5,875 nt of DNA from NCBI GenBank assembly GCA_046728075.1, contig JBKPDV010000261.1, positions 1-5,875 on the forward strand, written 5' to 3'. Source of the DNA: JBKPDV01 sp046728075. Lineage in GTDB: Bacteria > Acidobacteriota > Thermoanaerobaculia > UBA5066 > Gp7-AA6. Below the pieces are notes generated by a model. That model was not told where the DNA came from, did not search any database, and saw nothing but the letters and a program-made list of their open reading frames with translations. How positions within the stretch are numbered: the first letter of the stretch is position 1; each line of letters starts with the position of its first letter. Shown here piece by piece: positions 1 through 5,875 of the stretch. Position numbers and translations under genes: made by a program.

Positions 1-2
1 AT

Positions 3-2384
3 CTCATGTTCGACAACGTCGTTGCTCCCGGGGCTGTGGGTCCGCAAGAGCGCTACGAGGCCATCGCCCGTTCCGTGCGGGACATTCTCTCGCAGCGCTG
101 GCTGCGCACCGAGCAGACCTACGAGCACGAGAATCCCAAGCGTGTATACTACATCTCGATGGAGTTCCTCATCGGCCGCTCGCTGGCGAACAACGTGACG
201 AACCTTCTGCTCGATCCAGTGGCGAAGGATTTGGTCGAGAAGAAGAACCTGGATTTGCTTGGCCTGCTCGAGCAGGAGCCGGACGCTGGCCTGGGCAACG
301 GCGGGCTCGGGCGGCTGGCGGCATGCTTTCTCGACTCGATGGCGACGATGGAGCTGCCGGCCATGGGCTACGGGCTACGCTACGAGTACGGAATTTTCCG
401 GCAGTCGCTCGAGAACGGGTGGCAGCTCGAGCGGCCCGACAACTGGCTGCGCTACCCGGATCCGTGGGAGGTCGCGCGTCTCGGCGAGCAAGTCGAGGTC
501 AAGCTCAACTGCGCCTTCGAGCTGCGCGGCGGGAGCTTGCAACCGGTTCCCGGCCGCCCGTCCATGCTGATCGGCATCCCGTTCGATCGTCCGGTCGTCG
601 GCTTCGGCGGCAAGACGATCAATACGCTGCGCCTCTGGGCGGCCGCCGCGCCCGATTTCTTCAACTTCCAGCAGTTCAGCGGTGGCGAGTTCGTCGGCGC
701 ATTGGCGGAGACGCTCGCCGCCGAATCGCTCACGCGGGTCCTGTACCCCGACGACTCCACGAGCATGGGACAGGGACTTCGTTTCGTGCAGGAGTATTTC
801 CTCGTCGCGTGCTCGCTCGCCGATCTCGTGCGGCGCTTCCGGAGGAGCAACGCCGATTGGAGCGCTCTTCCCGAGAAGGTTGCCATCCAGTTGAACGACA
901 CGCACCCCACTCTGGCCGTCCCCGAGCTGATGCGGGTCCTGCTCGACGAAGCACATCTCGGCTGGGACGAGGCGTGGGATCTCACGCAGCGGACGCTCGC
1001 CTACACGAACCACACCTTGCTCCCCGAAGCGCTCGAGAAGTGGCCGCTCGCGTATTTCGAGGTCCTGCTGCCGCGCCAGCTGGAGATCATCTTCGAGATC
1101 AATCGGCGTTTGCTCGACGACGTCCGCAGGCGCCTCCCGGGCGACGACGGGCGGGTCGCGCGCGTGAGCCTCGTCGAGGAGGGCGCCGAGCTGAAGATCC
1201 GCATGGCCAACCTCGCGATCGTCGGCTCGCACAGCACGAACGGCGTGGCCGCGATCCACTCCGAGCTGCTCCGCACGGTGACGGTCAAGGACCTCGCCGA
1301 GATGTTTCCCGAGCAGTTCAACAACAAGACCAACGGCGTGACGCCGCGTCGCTGGCTGCTGCTGGCGAACCCGGCGCTCTCCCGCACGATCACCGACGCG
1401 ATCGGCGAAAGATGGGTGACCGACCTCGCCGAGCTCCGCAAGCTCGCGCCGCTCGCCGAGGACGACGCCTTTCGCGGCGAGGTCCGCAAGGCCAAGCGAG
1501 AAGCGAAATGCAGATTTGCGGATTGGCTCAAGGCCACCTCCGGCCAGACGGTCGATTTGGACACCATCTTCGACTGCCAGGTGAAGCGAATCCACGAGTA
1601 CAAGCGCCAGCTGCTGAATGCGCTGCGGACCGTGGTGCTCTACGGCCGGCTGCGCGAGAATCCAGGGCTCGACATCCCGCCGCGTACCTTCTTCTTCGCG
1701 GGCAAGGCGGCACCCGCCTACCGCCTGGCCAAGCTCATCATCAAGTTCATCAACAATCTGGCCGGCACGATCGACGGCGACGATGCCGTGCGGGATCGGC
1801 TGAAAGTCGTCTTTCTCCCCGAATACTGCGTCTCACTCGCCGAGTACCTGATCCCGGCCGCCGACGTCTCGAACCAGATCTCGACCGCAGGCTACGAAGC
1901 GAGCGGCACGAGCAACATGAAGTTCATGATGAACGGGGCGCTCACGGTCGGCACGCGCGACGGCGCGACCATCGAGATGGCCGAGGAGGCGGGCGAGGAC
2001 AACTTTTTCTTGTTCGGGCTGACGGCCGAGCAGGTGGCCGCGAGCCGCGGCTGGTACGATCCGCACTGGCACTACGACAACGAGCCGGAGACGCGGGCGG
2101 CGCTCGACATGATCTTCTCCGGTCATTTCACTCGCGACGAGCCGGCCGTCGCGGCCGAGTTGCGCGACACGCTTCTGACGCACGGGGACCACTACATGCA
2201 CCTGGCGGACCTCCGCTCCTATCTCGAAGCGGACGAGCGCTTGTGCAAGCTCTACGCCGACCCTCCAGCGTGGACACGCAAGGCCGTCCTCAACGTAGCG
2301 GGCTCCGGGAAGTTCTCGAGCGATCGCACCATCGCCCAGTATGCCGCCGAGATCTGGAACGCGAAGCCCTGTCCCGTGAAGTAG
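3..2384 (+). CDS. glgP: Glycogen/maltodextrin phosphorylase, 5' end cut by the window edge
   Basis: PLP-dependent phosphorylase (GT35 family) that releases glucose-1-phosphate from the non-reducing ends of glycogen or maltodextrin in the cytoplasm. Numbering from the Met at position 6, the family landmarks appear in order: GNGGLGR (97-103) with the following SMATMELPAMGYGLRYEYG stretch, QLNDTHP (295-301), KTNGVTPRRWL (441-451), VKRIHEYKRQ (526-535, phosphate-site Lys/Arg) and EASGTSNMKF with the PLP-binding lysine at K639. The C-terminus (SSDRTIAQYAAEIWN) is the normal family ending, so the TAG stop is genuine. The visible 792 residues compare with about 815-840 for the family. The first residues align with an internal stretch of E. 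coli GlgP (the KLMF region), and the codon before the Met is an open CTC (Leu). The true start is therefore almost certainly upstream, with roughly 20-35 residues missing. It is first in the visible operon; the next ATG (pgm remnant) lies 36 nt after its stop. The catalytic residues I could check are present, so the enzyme looks functional. Confidence 0.96.
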   Translation, partial: LMFDNVVAPGAVGPQERYEAIARSVRDILSQRWLRTEQTYEHENPKRVYYISMEFLIGRSLANNVTNLLLDPVAKDLVEKKNLDLLGLLEQEPDAGLGNGGLGRLAACFLDSMATMELPAMGYGLRYEYGIFRQSLENGWQLERPDNWLRYPDPWEVARLGEQVEVKLNCAFELRGGSLQPVPGRPSMLIGIPFDRPVVGFGGKTINTLRLWAAAAPDFFNFQQFSGGEFVGALAETLAAESLTRVLYPDDSTSMGQGLRFVQEYFLVACSLADLVRRFRRSNADWSALPEKVAIQLNDTHPTLAVPELMRVLLDEAHLGWDEAWDLTQRTLAYTNHTLLPEALEKWPLAYFEVLLPRQLEIIFEINRRLLDDVRRRLPGDDGRVARVSLVEEGAELKIRMANLAIVGSHSTNGVAAIHSELLRTVTVKDLAEMFPEQFNNKTNGVTPRRWLLLANPALSRTITDAIGERWVTDLAELRKLAPLAEDDAFRGEVRKAKREAKCRFADWLKATSGQTVDLDTIFDCQVKRIHEYKRQLLNALRTVVLYGRLRENPGLDIPPRTFFFAGKAAPAYRLAKLIIKFINNLAGTIDGDDAVRDRLKVVFLPEYCVSLAEYLIPAADVSNQISTAGYEASGTSNMKFMMNGALTVGTRDGATIEMAEEAGEDNFFLFGLTAEQVAASRGWYDPHWHYDNEPETRAALDMIFSGHFTRDEPAVAAELRDTLLTHGDHYMHLADLRSYLEADERLCKLYADPPAWTRKAVLNVAGSGKFSSDRTIAQYAAEIWNAKPCPVK

Positions 2385-2408
2385 GACAGAGATGATCATG
2401 GCCGTGTC

Positions 2409-2415
2409 AGGAGGT
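2409..2415 (+). promoter_or_regulatory. Strong Shine-Dalgarno in front of the pgm remnant
   Basis: AGGAGGT lies 5 nt before the ATG at 2421, a full match to the anti-Shine-Dalgarno core. It shows that pgm was once translated efficiently from here, 36 nt downstream of the glgP stop. The truncated 36-residue peptide is probably still made. Confidence 0.8.
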
Positions 2416-2420
2416 AAGCA

Positions 2421-2531
2421 ATGTTCATCAGTCCGCTTGCAGGGAAGCCCGCAGAGCCATCGATTCTCGTCGACGTCTCGCGGCTGGTGACGGCATATTA
2501 CACTGGGAGGCCGGATCCCTCGGTGCCCTAG
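2421..2531 (+). pseudogene. pgm: Phosphoglucomutase, N-terminal remnant (36 codons)
   Basis: This short frame has a perfect ribosome-binding site and encodes 36 residues beginning MFISPLAGKPAEPSILVDV and ending TAYYTGRPDPSVP, then TAG. It matches the N-terminus of alpha-D-glucose phosphate-specific phosphoglucomutases (E. coli Pgm has [21 protein letters not shown] in the same place). In the family this is followed directly by the VxFGTSGHRG region and the catalytic phosphoserine domain. Here the similarity stops dead at the TAG, and the next bases are the ribosome-binding site of another gene. The intact enzyme is about 545 residues and interconverts glucose-1-phosphate and glucose-6-phosphate, the natural next step after GlgP. 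The C-terminal end of the same gene is recognisable about 2.6 kb downstream (5141-5334), so this is one half of a disrupted gene rather than a real small protein. The assignment rests on recognised similarity over only 36 residues, but operon context supports it strongly. Confidence 0.85.
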
Positions 2532-2537
2532 GGGGAG
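2531..2537 (+). promoter_or_regulatory. Ribosome-binding site for the ATG at 2542
   Basis: A purine-rich GGGGGAG run overlaps the last base of the pgm-remnant stop codon and sits 4 nt before an ATG at 2542. It points to a start at 2542 (or possibly 2560), not at the GTG at 2604 where the membrane-protein frame begins. This is the main evidence that the membrane-protein gene has a frameshifted N-terminus. Confidence 0.6.
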
Positions 2538-2541
2538 AAGC

Positions 2542-2676
2542 ATGAGGCGCGAACAGCCCATGTCCACCACGAGCGGCGAAGAGCGCTTAGCCACAATACC
2601 GAGGTGTTTGCGGCGATATTTCAGCAGAACTGGGAAAACGTGCGCCATATCAAGAGCGAACGCATGTGGTTCTTGA
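2542..2676 (+). other. 44-codon frame with good RBS overlapping the membrane-protein start; probable frameshifted N-terminus
   Basis: The ATG at 2542 has a good ribosome-binding site and opens 44 codons (second ATG at 2560, reading MSTTSGEERLAT) before a TGA at 2674-2676. This runs one frame away from the membrane protein. The frame of the membrane protein is itself open back to 2532 but has no ATG in that stretch. Restoring one missing base near 2593-2597 would join the two into MSTTSGEERLAT-x-TEVFAAIFQQ, a natural-looking single N-terminus and a protein of about 152-158 residues. I therefore read this as the original N-terminus, displaced by a one-base deletion or a sequencing error. I saw no slippery heptamer that would suggest programmed frameshifting. 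A separate leader peptide coupled to the downstream gene is the alternative. Confidence 0.5.
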
Positions 2677-3017
2677 ACACACACGCCATCACGAGCGCCG
2701 GCACCCTGTCGTTGCTCCAAACTATTCATGGCGAATTCGTACTTCAATTGTCGTTGCTCCTGTGCATGTGCGTTCTCTCGGCCATCGGAGTACTCATCAG
2801 TTTGCGCTTGAAGGCCGAGTTGGAGGAGTGCCTGGAGAAAATTCAGGCCATGGTCGCGCGGGCGCAGGTGAACGATTTCATGGCGCTCGGGCGGCTCGAA
2901 GGTCGTTTGTCACGTTACCCCGCCTTCCGGTGGATCTTCCCGGTCCTCTATGCGCTGTCGATGGTGCTGTTCTTCGCACTCTTCGTGTATCGACTGGCGC
3001 TCCGGGGGCAGCTGTGA
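2604..3017 (+). CDS. Small multi-pass membrane protein of unknown function
   Basis: A 137-residue frame from a GTG start with no ribosome-binding site of its own. It begins with a polar amphipathic stretch, WENVRHIKSERMWF (10-23). A weakly hydrophobic segment follows (about 26-41), then a clear transmembrane helix (about 45-67, rich in Leu/Cys/Val). Next come a charged, probably coiled or cytosolic linker (68-104, KAELEECLEKIQAMVARAQ) and a second clear helix (109-131, FRWIFPVLYALSMVLFFALFVYR). I do not recognise the family with confidence; it resembles small uncharacterised two- or three-helix membrane proteins found in proteobacteria, possibly the RipA-like octameric type, but this is only an impression. 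The real start is probably further upstream (2542 or 2560), separated by a one-base frameshift. glgX follows 34 nt after the stop, so the two are probably co-transcribed and appear to have arrived together inside pgm. No enzymatic motif is visible and a role in glycogen metabolism is unproven. Confidence 0.75.
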   Translation: MFAAIFQQNWENVRHIKSERMWFLNTHAITSAGTLSLLQTIHGEFVLQLSLLLCMCVLSAIGVLISLRLKAELEECLEKIQAMVARAQVNDFMALGRLEGRLSRYPAFRWIFPVLYALSMVLFFALFVYRLALRGQL

Positions 3018-3051
3018 GGTTGCACCGTCGCGCGTCGCCCGGACCGCCGCC

Positions 3052-5169
3052 ATGACCGTTGCTCCAGGCCGGAGTTTTCCGCTCGGTGCCACCGTCGTCG
3101 ACGGTGGCGTCAACTTTTGCGTCTATTCCGGGCGCGCGAAGCAGTTGGAGCTCCTGCTGTTCAATGGCGCAACCGACGCTGAGCCAGCCCGCGTCGTTCG
3201 ACTCGAGGCGTCCACTCACCGGAGCTACCATTACTGGCACGCCTTCATTCCCGGCCTTTGCCCTGGGCAAGTCTACGCATACCGGGCGACGGGCCCCTTC
3301 GACCCCGCGCGTGGACTCCGCTTCGATCCGGCGAAGGTCCTCCTCGACCCATATGCCCGCGGCGTCGTCGTGCCGGACGAATACGATCGCGCCGCGGCAA
3401 GCCGCCCCGGCGAGAACACCGCGGTTGCCATGCGAAGCGTGGTCGTCGATCCCGACACCTACGACTGGGAAGGCGACGCCCCGCTGCGGCGGCCTTTCGC
3501 CACGACGGTGATCTATGAGATGCACGTCGCCGGCTTCACGCGGCATCCAAGCTCGGGCGTCGCGCCTCCACGGCGAGGCACGTATGCCGGGATGATCGAG
3601 AAGATTCCTTACCTGCAGGATCTCGGGATCACCGCGGTCGAGCTCCTCCCGGTGTTCCAGTTCGACCGGCAAGACTGCCCGCCCGGCCTGGTCAACTACT
3701 GGGGGTATTCCCCGGTCTCCTTCTTCGCGCCGCACGCCGGCTATAGCTCGCGCCACGATCCACTTGCCCCCGTCGACGAGTTCCGCGGCCTCGTCAAAGC
3801 GCTGCATCGCGCGGGCATCGAGGTGATCTTGGATGTCGTGTACAACCACACGGCCGAAGGCGACCACGAAGGACCGACGTTGTCCTTGCGCGGCCTCGAC
3901 AACGAAACTTACTACATCCTCGAGGGCGACCGCGCCCGCTACGCGAACTACAGCGGCACCGGCAACACGCTGAACGCGAACGCGTCGGTCGTGCGGCGCA
4001 TGATCCTCGACAGCCTGCGCTACTGGGTGGCGCACATGCACGTGGACGGCTTTCGCTTCGATCTCGCGTCGGTTCTGTCGCGCGACGAGTCGGGCCGGCC
4101 GCTCCGGCGCCCTCCCGTCCTGTGGGACATCCAGTCGGATCCGGTCCTGGCCGGAACCAAGCTGATCGCGGAGGCGTGGGATGCGGCCGGCCTCTACCAG
4201 GTGGGCAGCTTTCCCGGCGACACCTGGCAGGAGTGGAACGGCAAGTTTCGCGACGACGTCCGGCGGTTCGTGAAGTCGGACAACGATACCGTGACGGCCT
4301 TTGCTTACCGCTGTTTCGGAAGTCCCGATCTCTACGCTCAGGATGAACGCGGACCGGAACAGAGCATCAACTTCATCGCCTGTCACGACGGGTTCACGCT
4401 GAACGACTTGGTCAGCTACAACGACAAACACAACGAGGCCAACGGTCAGGGCAGCCGCGACGGGTGCGACTTGAATCTCAGTTGGAACTGCGGGGTCGAA
4501 GGGCCGACGGCCGATCCGGAAACCGTGCGGCTGCGCAATCGCCAGGTTAAGAACTTCCTGGCCATCACGCTGCTGTCACTGGGCACGCCGATGCTGTTGA
4601 TGGGCGACGAGGTGCGACGGACGCAGCGTGGCAACAACAACATGTACTGCCAAGACAACGAGACCAGCTGGCTCGACTGGACGTTCCTCGAGGCACATCG
4701 GGGTCTCCATCACTTCGTGAAGACCCTTGTCCGCCAGCGGCTGATGCTCGGCGACGAGCTGGGCGTCCAGGGCGTGAGCCTGAACGAGATCTTGCGTGAG
4801 GCGGAGATCCAGCTGCATGGTGTCAAGTTGAACAGCCCCGATCTGAGCCCCGAGTCGCACAGTCTCGCGATCACGGTGCGCGGCAGAGGGCGGACGGCGC
4901 TGTTTCACGCTATGTTCAACGCATACTGGGAGCCGTTGGTCTTCGAGCTGCCGCCCGTCGTGTCAGGCGTTCATGGGCCGTGGCGACGCTGGATCGACAC
5001 GTACCAAGATGCGCCGCACGACATCTACGATTGGCCCGGCGGCCCTACGGTGGAGGGAACGAGCCACACGTTGCAAGCGCGCTCGCTCGTGGTGCTCTTC
5101 GCCGTGCGGGACTACGATGCATGCCGGACGGCGAATGCAAGATCCGATAATGATCCACCGCCAAGCTGA
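3052..5169 (+). CDS. glgX: Glycogen debranching enzyme, GlgX/isoamylase type (GH13)
   Basis: A 705-residue debranching enzyme that hydrolyses alpha-1,6 branches of phosphorylase-limited glycogen, completing what GlgP starts. The N-terminal part (about 1-130) is a CBM48/isoamylase-N type beta domain (FPLGATVVDGGVNFCVYS at 9-26). The GH13 barrel shows all four conserved regions: DVVYNHT (261-267), GFRFDLA with nucleophile D337, LIAEAWD with acid/base E374, and ACHDGFTLNDLVSY with transition-state D446. Further GlgX hallmarks are WNGKFRDDVRRFVK, GDEVRRTQRGNNN and CQDNETSWLDW, then a C-terminal beta domain ending near ARSLVVLFA. The ATG at 3052 is chosen because it begins just before the CBM48 domain and no ATG or GTG lies in frame between it and the end of the upstream gene; its ribosome-binding site is weak. 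The length is within the family range (657 in E. coli, about 700 in TreX-like forms). The last ~12-20 residues (to NARSDNDPPPS) are not family sequence and overlap pgm DNA read out of frame. The enzyme looks functional. Confidence 0.96.
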   Translation: MTVAPGRSFPLGATVVDGGVNFCVYSGRAKQLELLLFNGATDAEPARVVRLEASTHRSYHYWHAFIPGLCPGQVYAYRATGPFDPARGLRFDPAKVLLDPYARGVVVPDEYDRAAASRPGENTAVAMRSVVVDPDTYDWEGDAPLRRPFATTVIYEMHVAGFTRHPSSGVAPPRRGTYAGMIEKIPYLQDLGITAVELLPVFQFDRQDCPPGLVNYWGYSPVSFFAPHAGYSSRHDPLAPVDEFRGLVKALHRAGIEVILDVVYNHTAEGDHEGPTLSLRGLDNETYYILEGDRARYANYSGTGNTLNANASVVRRMILDSLRYWVAHMHVDGFRFDLASVLSRDESGRPLRRPPVLWDIQSDPVLAGTKLIAEAWDAAGLYQVGSFPGDTWQEWNGKFRDDVRRFVKSDNDTVTAFAYRCFGSPDLYAQDERGPEQSINFIACHDGFTLNDLVSYNDKHNEANGQGSRDGCDLNLSWNCGVEGPTADPETVRLRNRQVKNFLAITLLSLGTPMLLMGDEVRRTQRGNNNMYCQDNETSWLDWTFLEAHRGLHHFVKTLVRQRLMLGDELGVQGVSLNEILREAEIQLHGVKLNSPDLSPESHSLAITVRGRGRTALFHAMFNAYWEPLVFELPPVVSGVHGPWRRWIDTYQDAPHDIYDWPGGPTVEGTSHTLQARSLVVLFAVRDYDACRTANARSDNDPPPS

Positions 5170-5334
5170 CCCGGGCGCCCGAGCAACAATGTCCCCATTG
5201 GAGGCCTAAAAGTGCTGGCGAGAAGCGGATGGTTCGCGGCTCGCCCCTCGGCCACAGACATCTACAGTAGAGCTTCAAGAGCAGACCTGAACTCCATCGT
5301 GGCTCAGGCCCAAGAGATACTGAACAACGCGTAG
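5141..5334 (+). pseudogene. pgm: Phosphoglucomutase, C-terminal remnant
   Basis: The clearest part is one frame, 5203-5334: [21 protein letters not shown], then LNSIVAQAQEILNNA and TAG. This is the C-terminal domain of phosphoglucomutase (E. coli has [27 protein letters not shown] near its end). Weaker similarity extends upstream in shifting frames: DPI at 5141-5149, AKLTRAP at about 5160-5180, and NNVPIGG at 5185-5205. The first part overlaps the end of glgX in another frame. Damage is evident: several small indels between DPI and GGLKV, the phosphate-binding RPSGTE motif changed to RPSATD with a codon missing, and a short deletion after DIY that removes the usual KIYAES segment. Together with the N-terminal piece at 2421-2531 it marks one ancestral pgm between glgP and malQ. 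The piece has no start codon or catalytic domain and cannot be functional. Confidence 0.85.
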
Positions 5335-5357
5335 CGTTCAGCAGCAGCGGGTCAGCA

Positions 5358-5875
5358 ATGAACATCACCGGCGAGGTCGGCATGGTTCCACGGTTTCCGT
5401 CGAAATACCGGAGTTCCGGCATACTGCTACACGTTACGTCCCTGCCATCGCCTTATGGGGATCGGTGATTTGAGACCATCCGCGTTTTCCTGGGTCGACC
5501 GACTCCATGACAGTGGGCAAGGATGGTGGCAGGCATTACCGCTTGGGCCGACCGGTTATGGAAACTCACCATACCAATCTCTGTCTTCCTTTGCGGGCAA
5601 TGGTCTGCTCATCAGCCCCGAGTGCCTAATTTAGGATGGACTGCTCAACGCGACTGACTGCGCGTCAGACTTCTCTTCAGATCTTGTCGACTAGGATTCC
5701 GTTATTCCTTTTAAGGAGAAGCTGCTCGAGAAGGCATGGAGAAGGTTCGATGCTGGCGAGCGACGCGATCTCCGCTCTGCTTACGACGAATTCTGTGCCA
5801 ATCAACAAGGCTGGCTGGAAGATTACGTGTTTCGAGCGCTGAAGAACAAGTTTGGCGGCTCCCACTATCTCGAGT
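5358..5875 (+). pseudogene. malQ: 4-alpha-glucanotransferase (amylomaltase), decayed, 3' end beyond the window
   Basis: MalQ (GH77) disproportionates maltodextrins and would normally work with GlgP and GlgX on short chains. The N-terminal third is recognisable across frames: FPSKYRSSGILLHVTSLPSP, then GIGDLRPSAFSWVDRLHDSG, GWWQALPLGPTGYGNSPYQS, FAGNGLLISPE, VIPFKEKLLEKAW and ALKNKFGG. Three lesions break it. The first is an extra base in the GGGG run at 5457-5460, so the frame from 5358 ends at TGA 5466-5468 after 36 codons while the homology continues one frame over from 5461. The second is TAG at 5632-5634, where the family has an acidic residue before DGLL (probably GAG to TAG). The third is TAG at 5692-5694, where the family has Tyr in VDYxxVIPF. 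After that the frame stays open to the right edge. The start is ATG 5358 or 5382. G+C is about 52-55%, lower than in glgP and glgX. It sits 23-47 nt after the pgm stop, typical operon spacing. Similarity is strong enough that decay looks fairly recent. Confidence 0.9.
5373..5376 (+). promoter_or_regulatory. Probable ribosome-binding site of malQ for the ATG at 5382
   Basis: GAGG lies 5 nt before the ATG at 5382, giving the start MVPRFPSKYRSSG. The in-frame ATG at 5358 has no comparable motif upstream. The N-terminus from 5382 also fits the usual length before the SSGILLH motif of the family. Confidence 0.45.

Larger units (their letters stand above)
2532..5140 (+). other. Segment replacing the interior of pgm (membrane-protein gene + glgX)
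   Basis: The 5' end of pgm stops at about 2528-2531 and its 3' end resumes at about 5141 (perhaps from 5123), in the same order and strand. The DNA between carries only the membrane-protein gene and glgX, and roughly 450 pgm codons are absent. The segment is thus bounded by two halves of one gene. I see no transposase, terminal inverted repeats or obvious target-site duplication at either edge, so illegitimate or gene-conversion-like recombination with deletion is more likely than transposition. Edges are approximate, because the right edge overlaps the extended glgX tail. Confidence 0.65.

Noticed and set aside
323..2395. 690-codon + strand open frame overlapping glgP in another frame
   Set aside because: The translation is Arg/Ala/Gly-rich low-complexity sequence typical of an out-of-frame reading of a GC-rich gene; glgP in the correct frame has all the family motifs.
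2391..2489. Small ATG-initiated frame just after glgP
   Set aside because: It overlaps the pgm ribosome-binding site and pgm N-terminus in another frame, has no ribosome-binding site of its own and shows no recognisable product.
2878..4431. Long antisense open frame (517 codons) opposite glgX and the membrane protein
   Set aside because: It is a shadow of the high-GC codon pattern of the + strand genes, and its translation shows no recognisable domain. The same applies to the antisense frames at 375-1595 and 1833-2747.
2526..5145. Insertion sequence or transposon as the cause of the pgm split
   Set aside because: There is no transposase gene, and by eye no inverted terminal repeats or target-site duplication at either edge. 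The segment holds only the membrane-protein gene and glgX, and the pgm interior is deleted rather than simply interrupted.
5045..5422. Antisense open frame of 125 codons over the pgm remnant
   Set aside because: The + strand of this stretch is explained by the pgm C-terminus and the malQ start; the antisense translation is featureless and is open by chance.
5632..5694. Two in-frame TAG codons in malQ as possible amber recoding (alternative code, pyrrolysine or suppressor)
   Set aside because: malQ also carries a frameshift that recoding cannot explain, and glgP ends at TAG exactly where the family C-terminus is expected, so TAG works as a stop here. The two sites would also need different amino acids (acidic and Tyr).

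Overview
The window is a GC-rich stretch (roughly 63-65% G+C over the intact genes) of a bacterial glycogen/maltodextrin degradation operon, all on the + strand. The layout is glgP, a 5' scrap of pgm, a small membrane-protein gene, glgX, a 3' scrap of pgm, and a decayed malQ that runs off the right edge. Codon use and protein motifs fit a GC-rich Gram-negative type bacterium (proteobacterial, acidobacterial or similar). No single gene allows a firmer placement.

Region by region: positions 3-2384 hold glycogen phosphorylase, nearly complete, with its first ~20-35 residues cut off by the left edge. Positions 2421-2531 carry a perfect Shine-Dalgarno and the first 36 codons of phosphoglucomutase, which stop abruptly at a TAG before the conserved catalytic region. 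Positions 2532-3017 carry a new ribosome-binding site and a small multi-pass membrane protein of unknown function, whose N-terminus appears to be split by a one-base frameshift. Positions 3052-5169 encode the GlgX-type debranching enzyme, intact, but its last dozen or so residues read out of frame through pgm sequence. From about 5141 to 5334 the C-terminal end of phosphoglucomutase is recognisable, degraded by small indels. From 5358 (or 5382) to the right edge lies 4-alpha-glucanotransferase, broken by a +1 frameshift in a G run and two in-frame TAG codons.

The most interesting point is the architecture. The two ends of one pgm gene lie about 2.6 kb apart, in the right order and orientation, and the ~450 codons that should join them are replaced by the membrane-protein gene plus glgX. 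The ancestral operon was probably glgP-pgm-malQ. A cassette replaced the middle of pgm, and the downstream part then decayed while glgP and glgX stayed open.

Functionally, GlgP releases glucose-1-phosphate from glycogen outer chains and GlgX removes the limit-dextrin branches, so the two intact genes cover glycogen breakdown. The next steps, conversion of glucose-1-phosphate to glucose-6-phosphate (Pgm) and recycling of short maltodextrins (MalQ), are lost from this locus and would have to be supplied from elsewhere in the genome. I saw no transposase, tRNA, CRISPR array, convincing promoter or terminator. I do not see a new defence or other exotic system; the novelty is the rearranged operon and the unassigned membrane protein.
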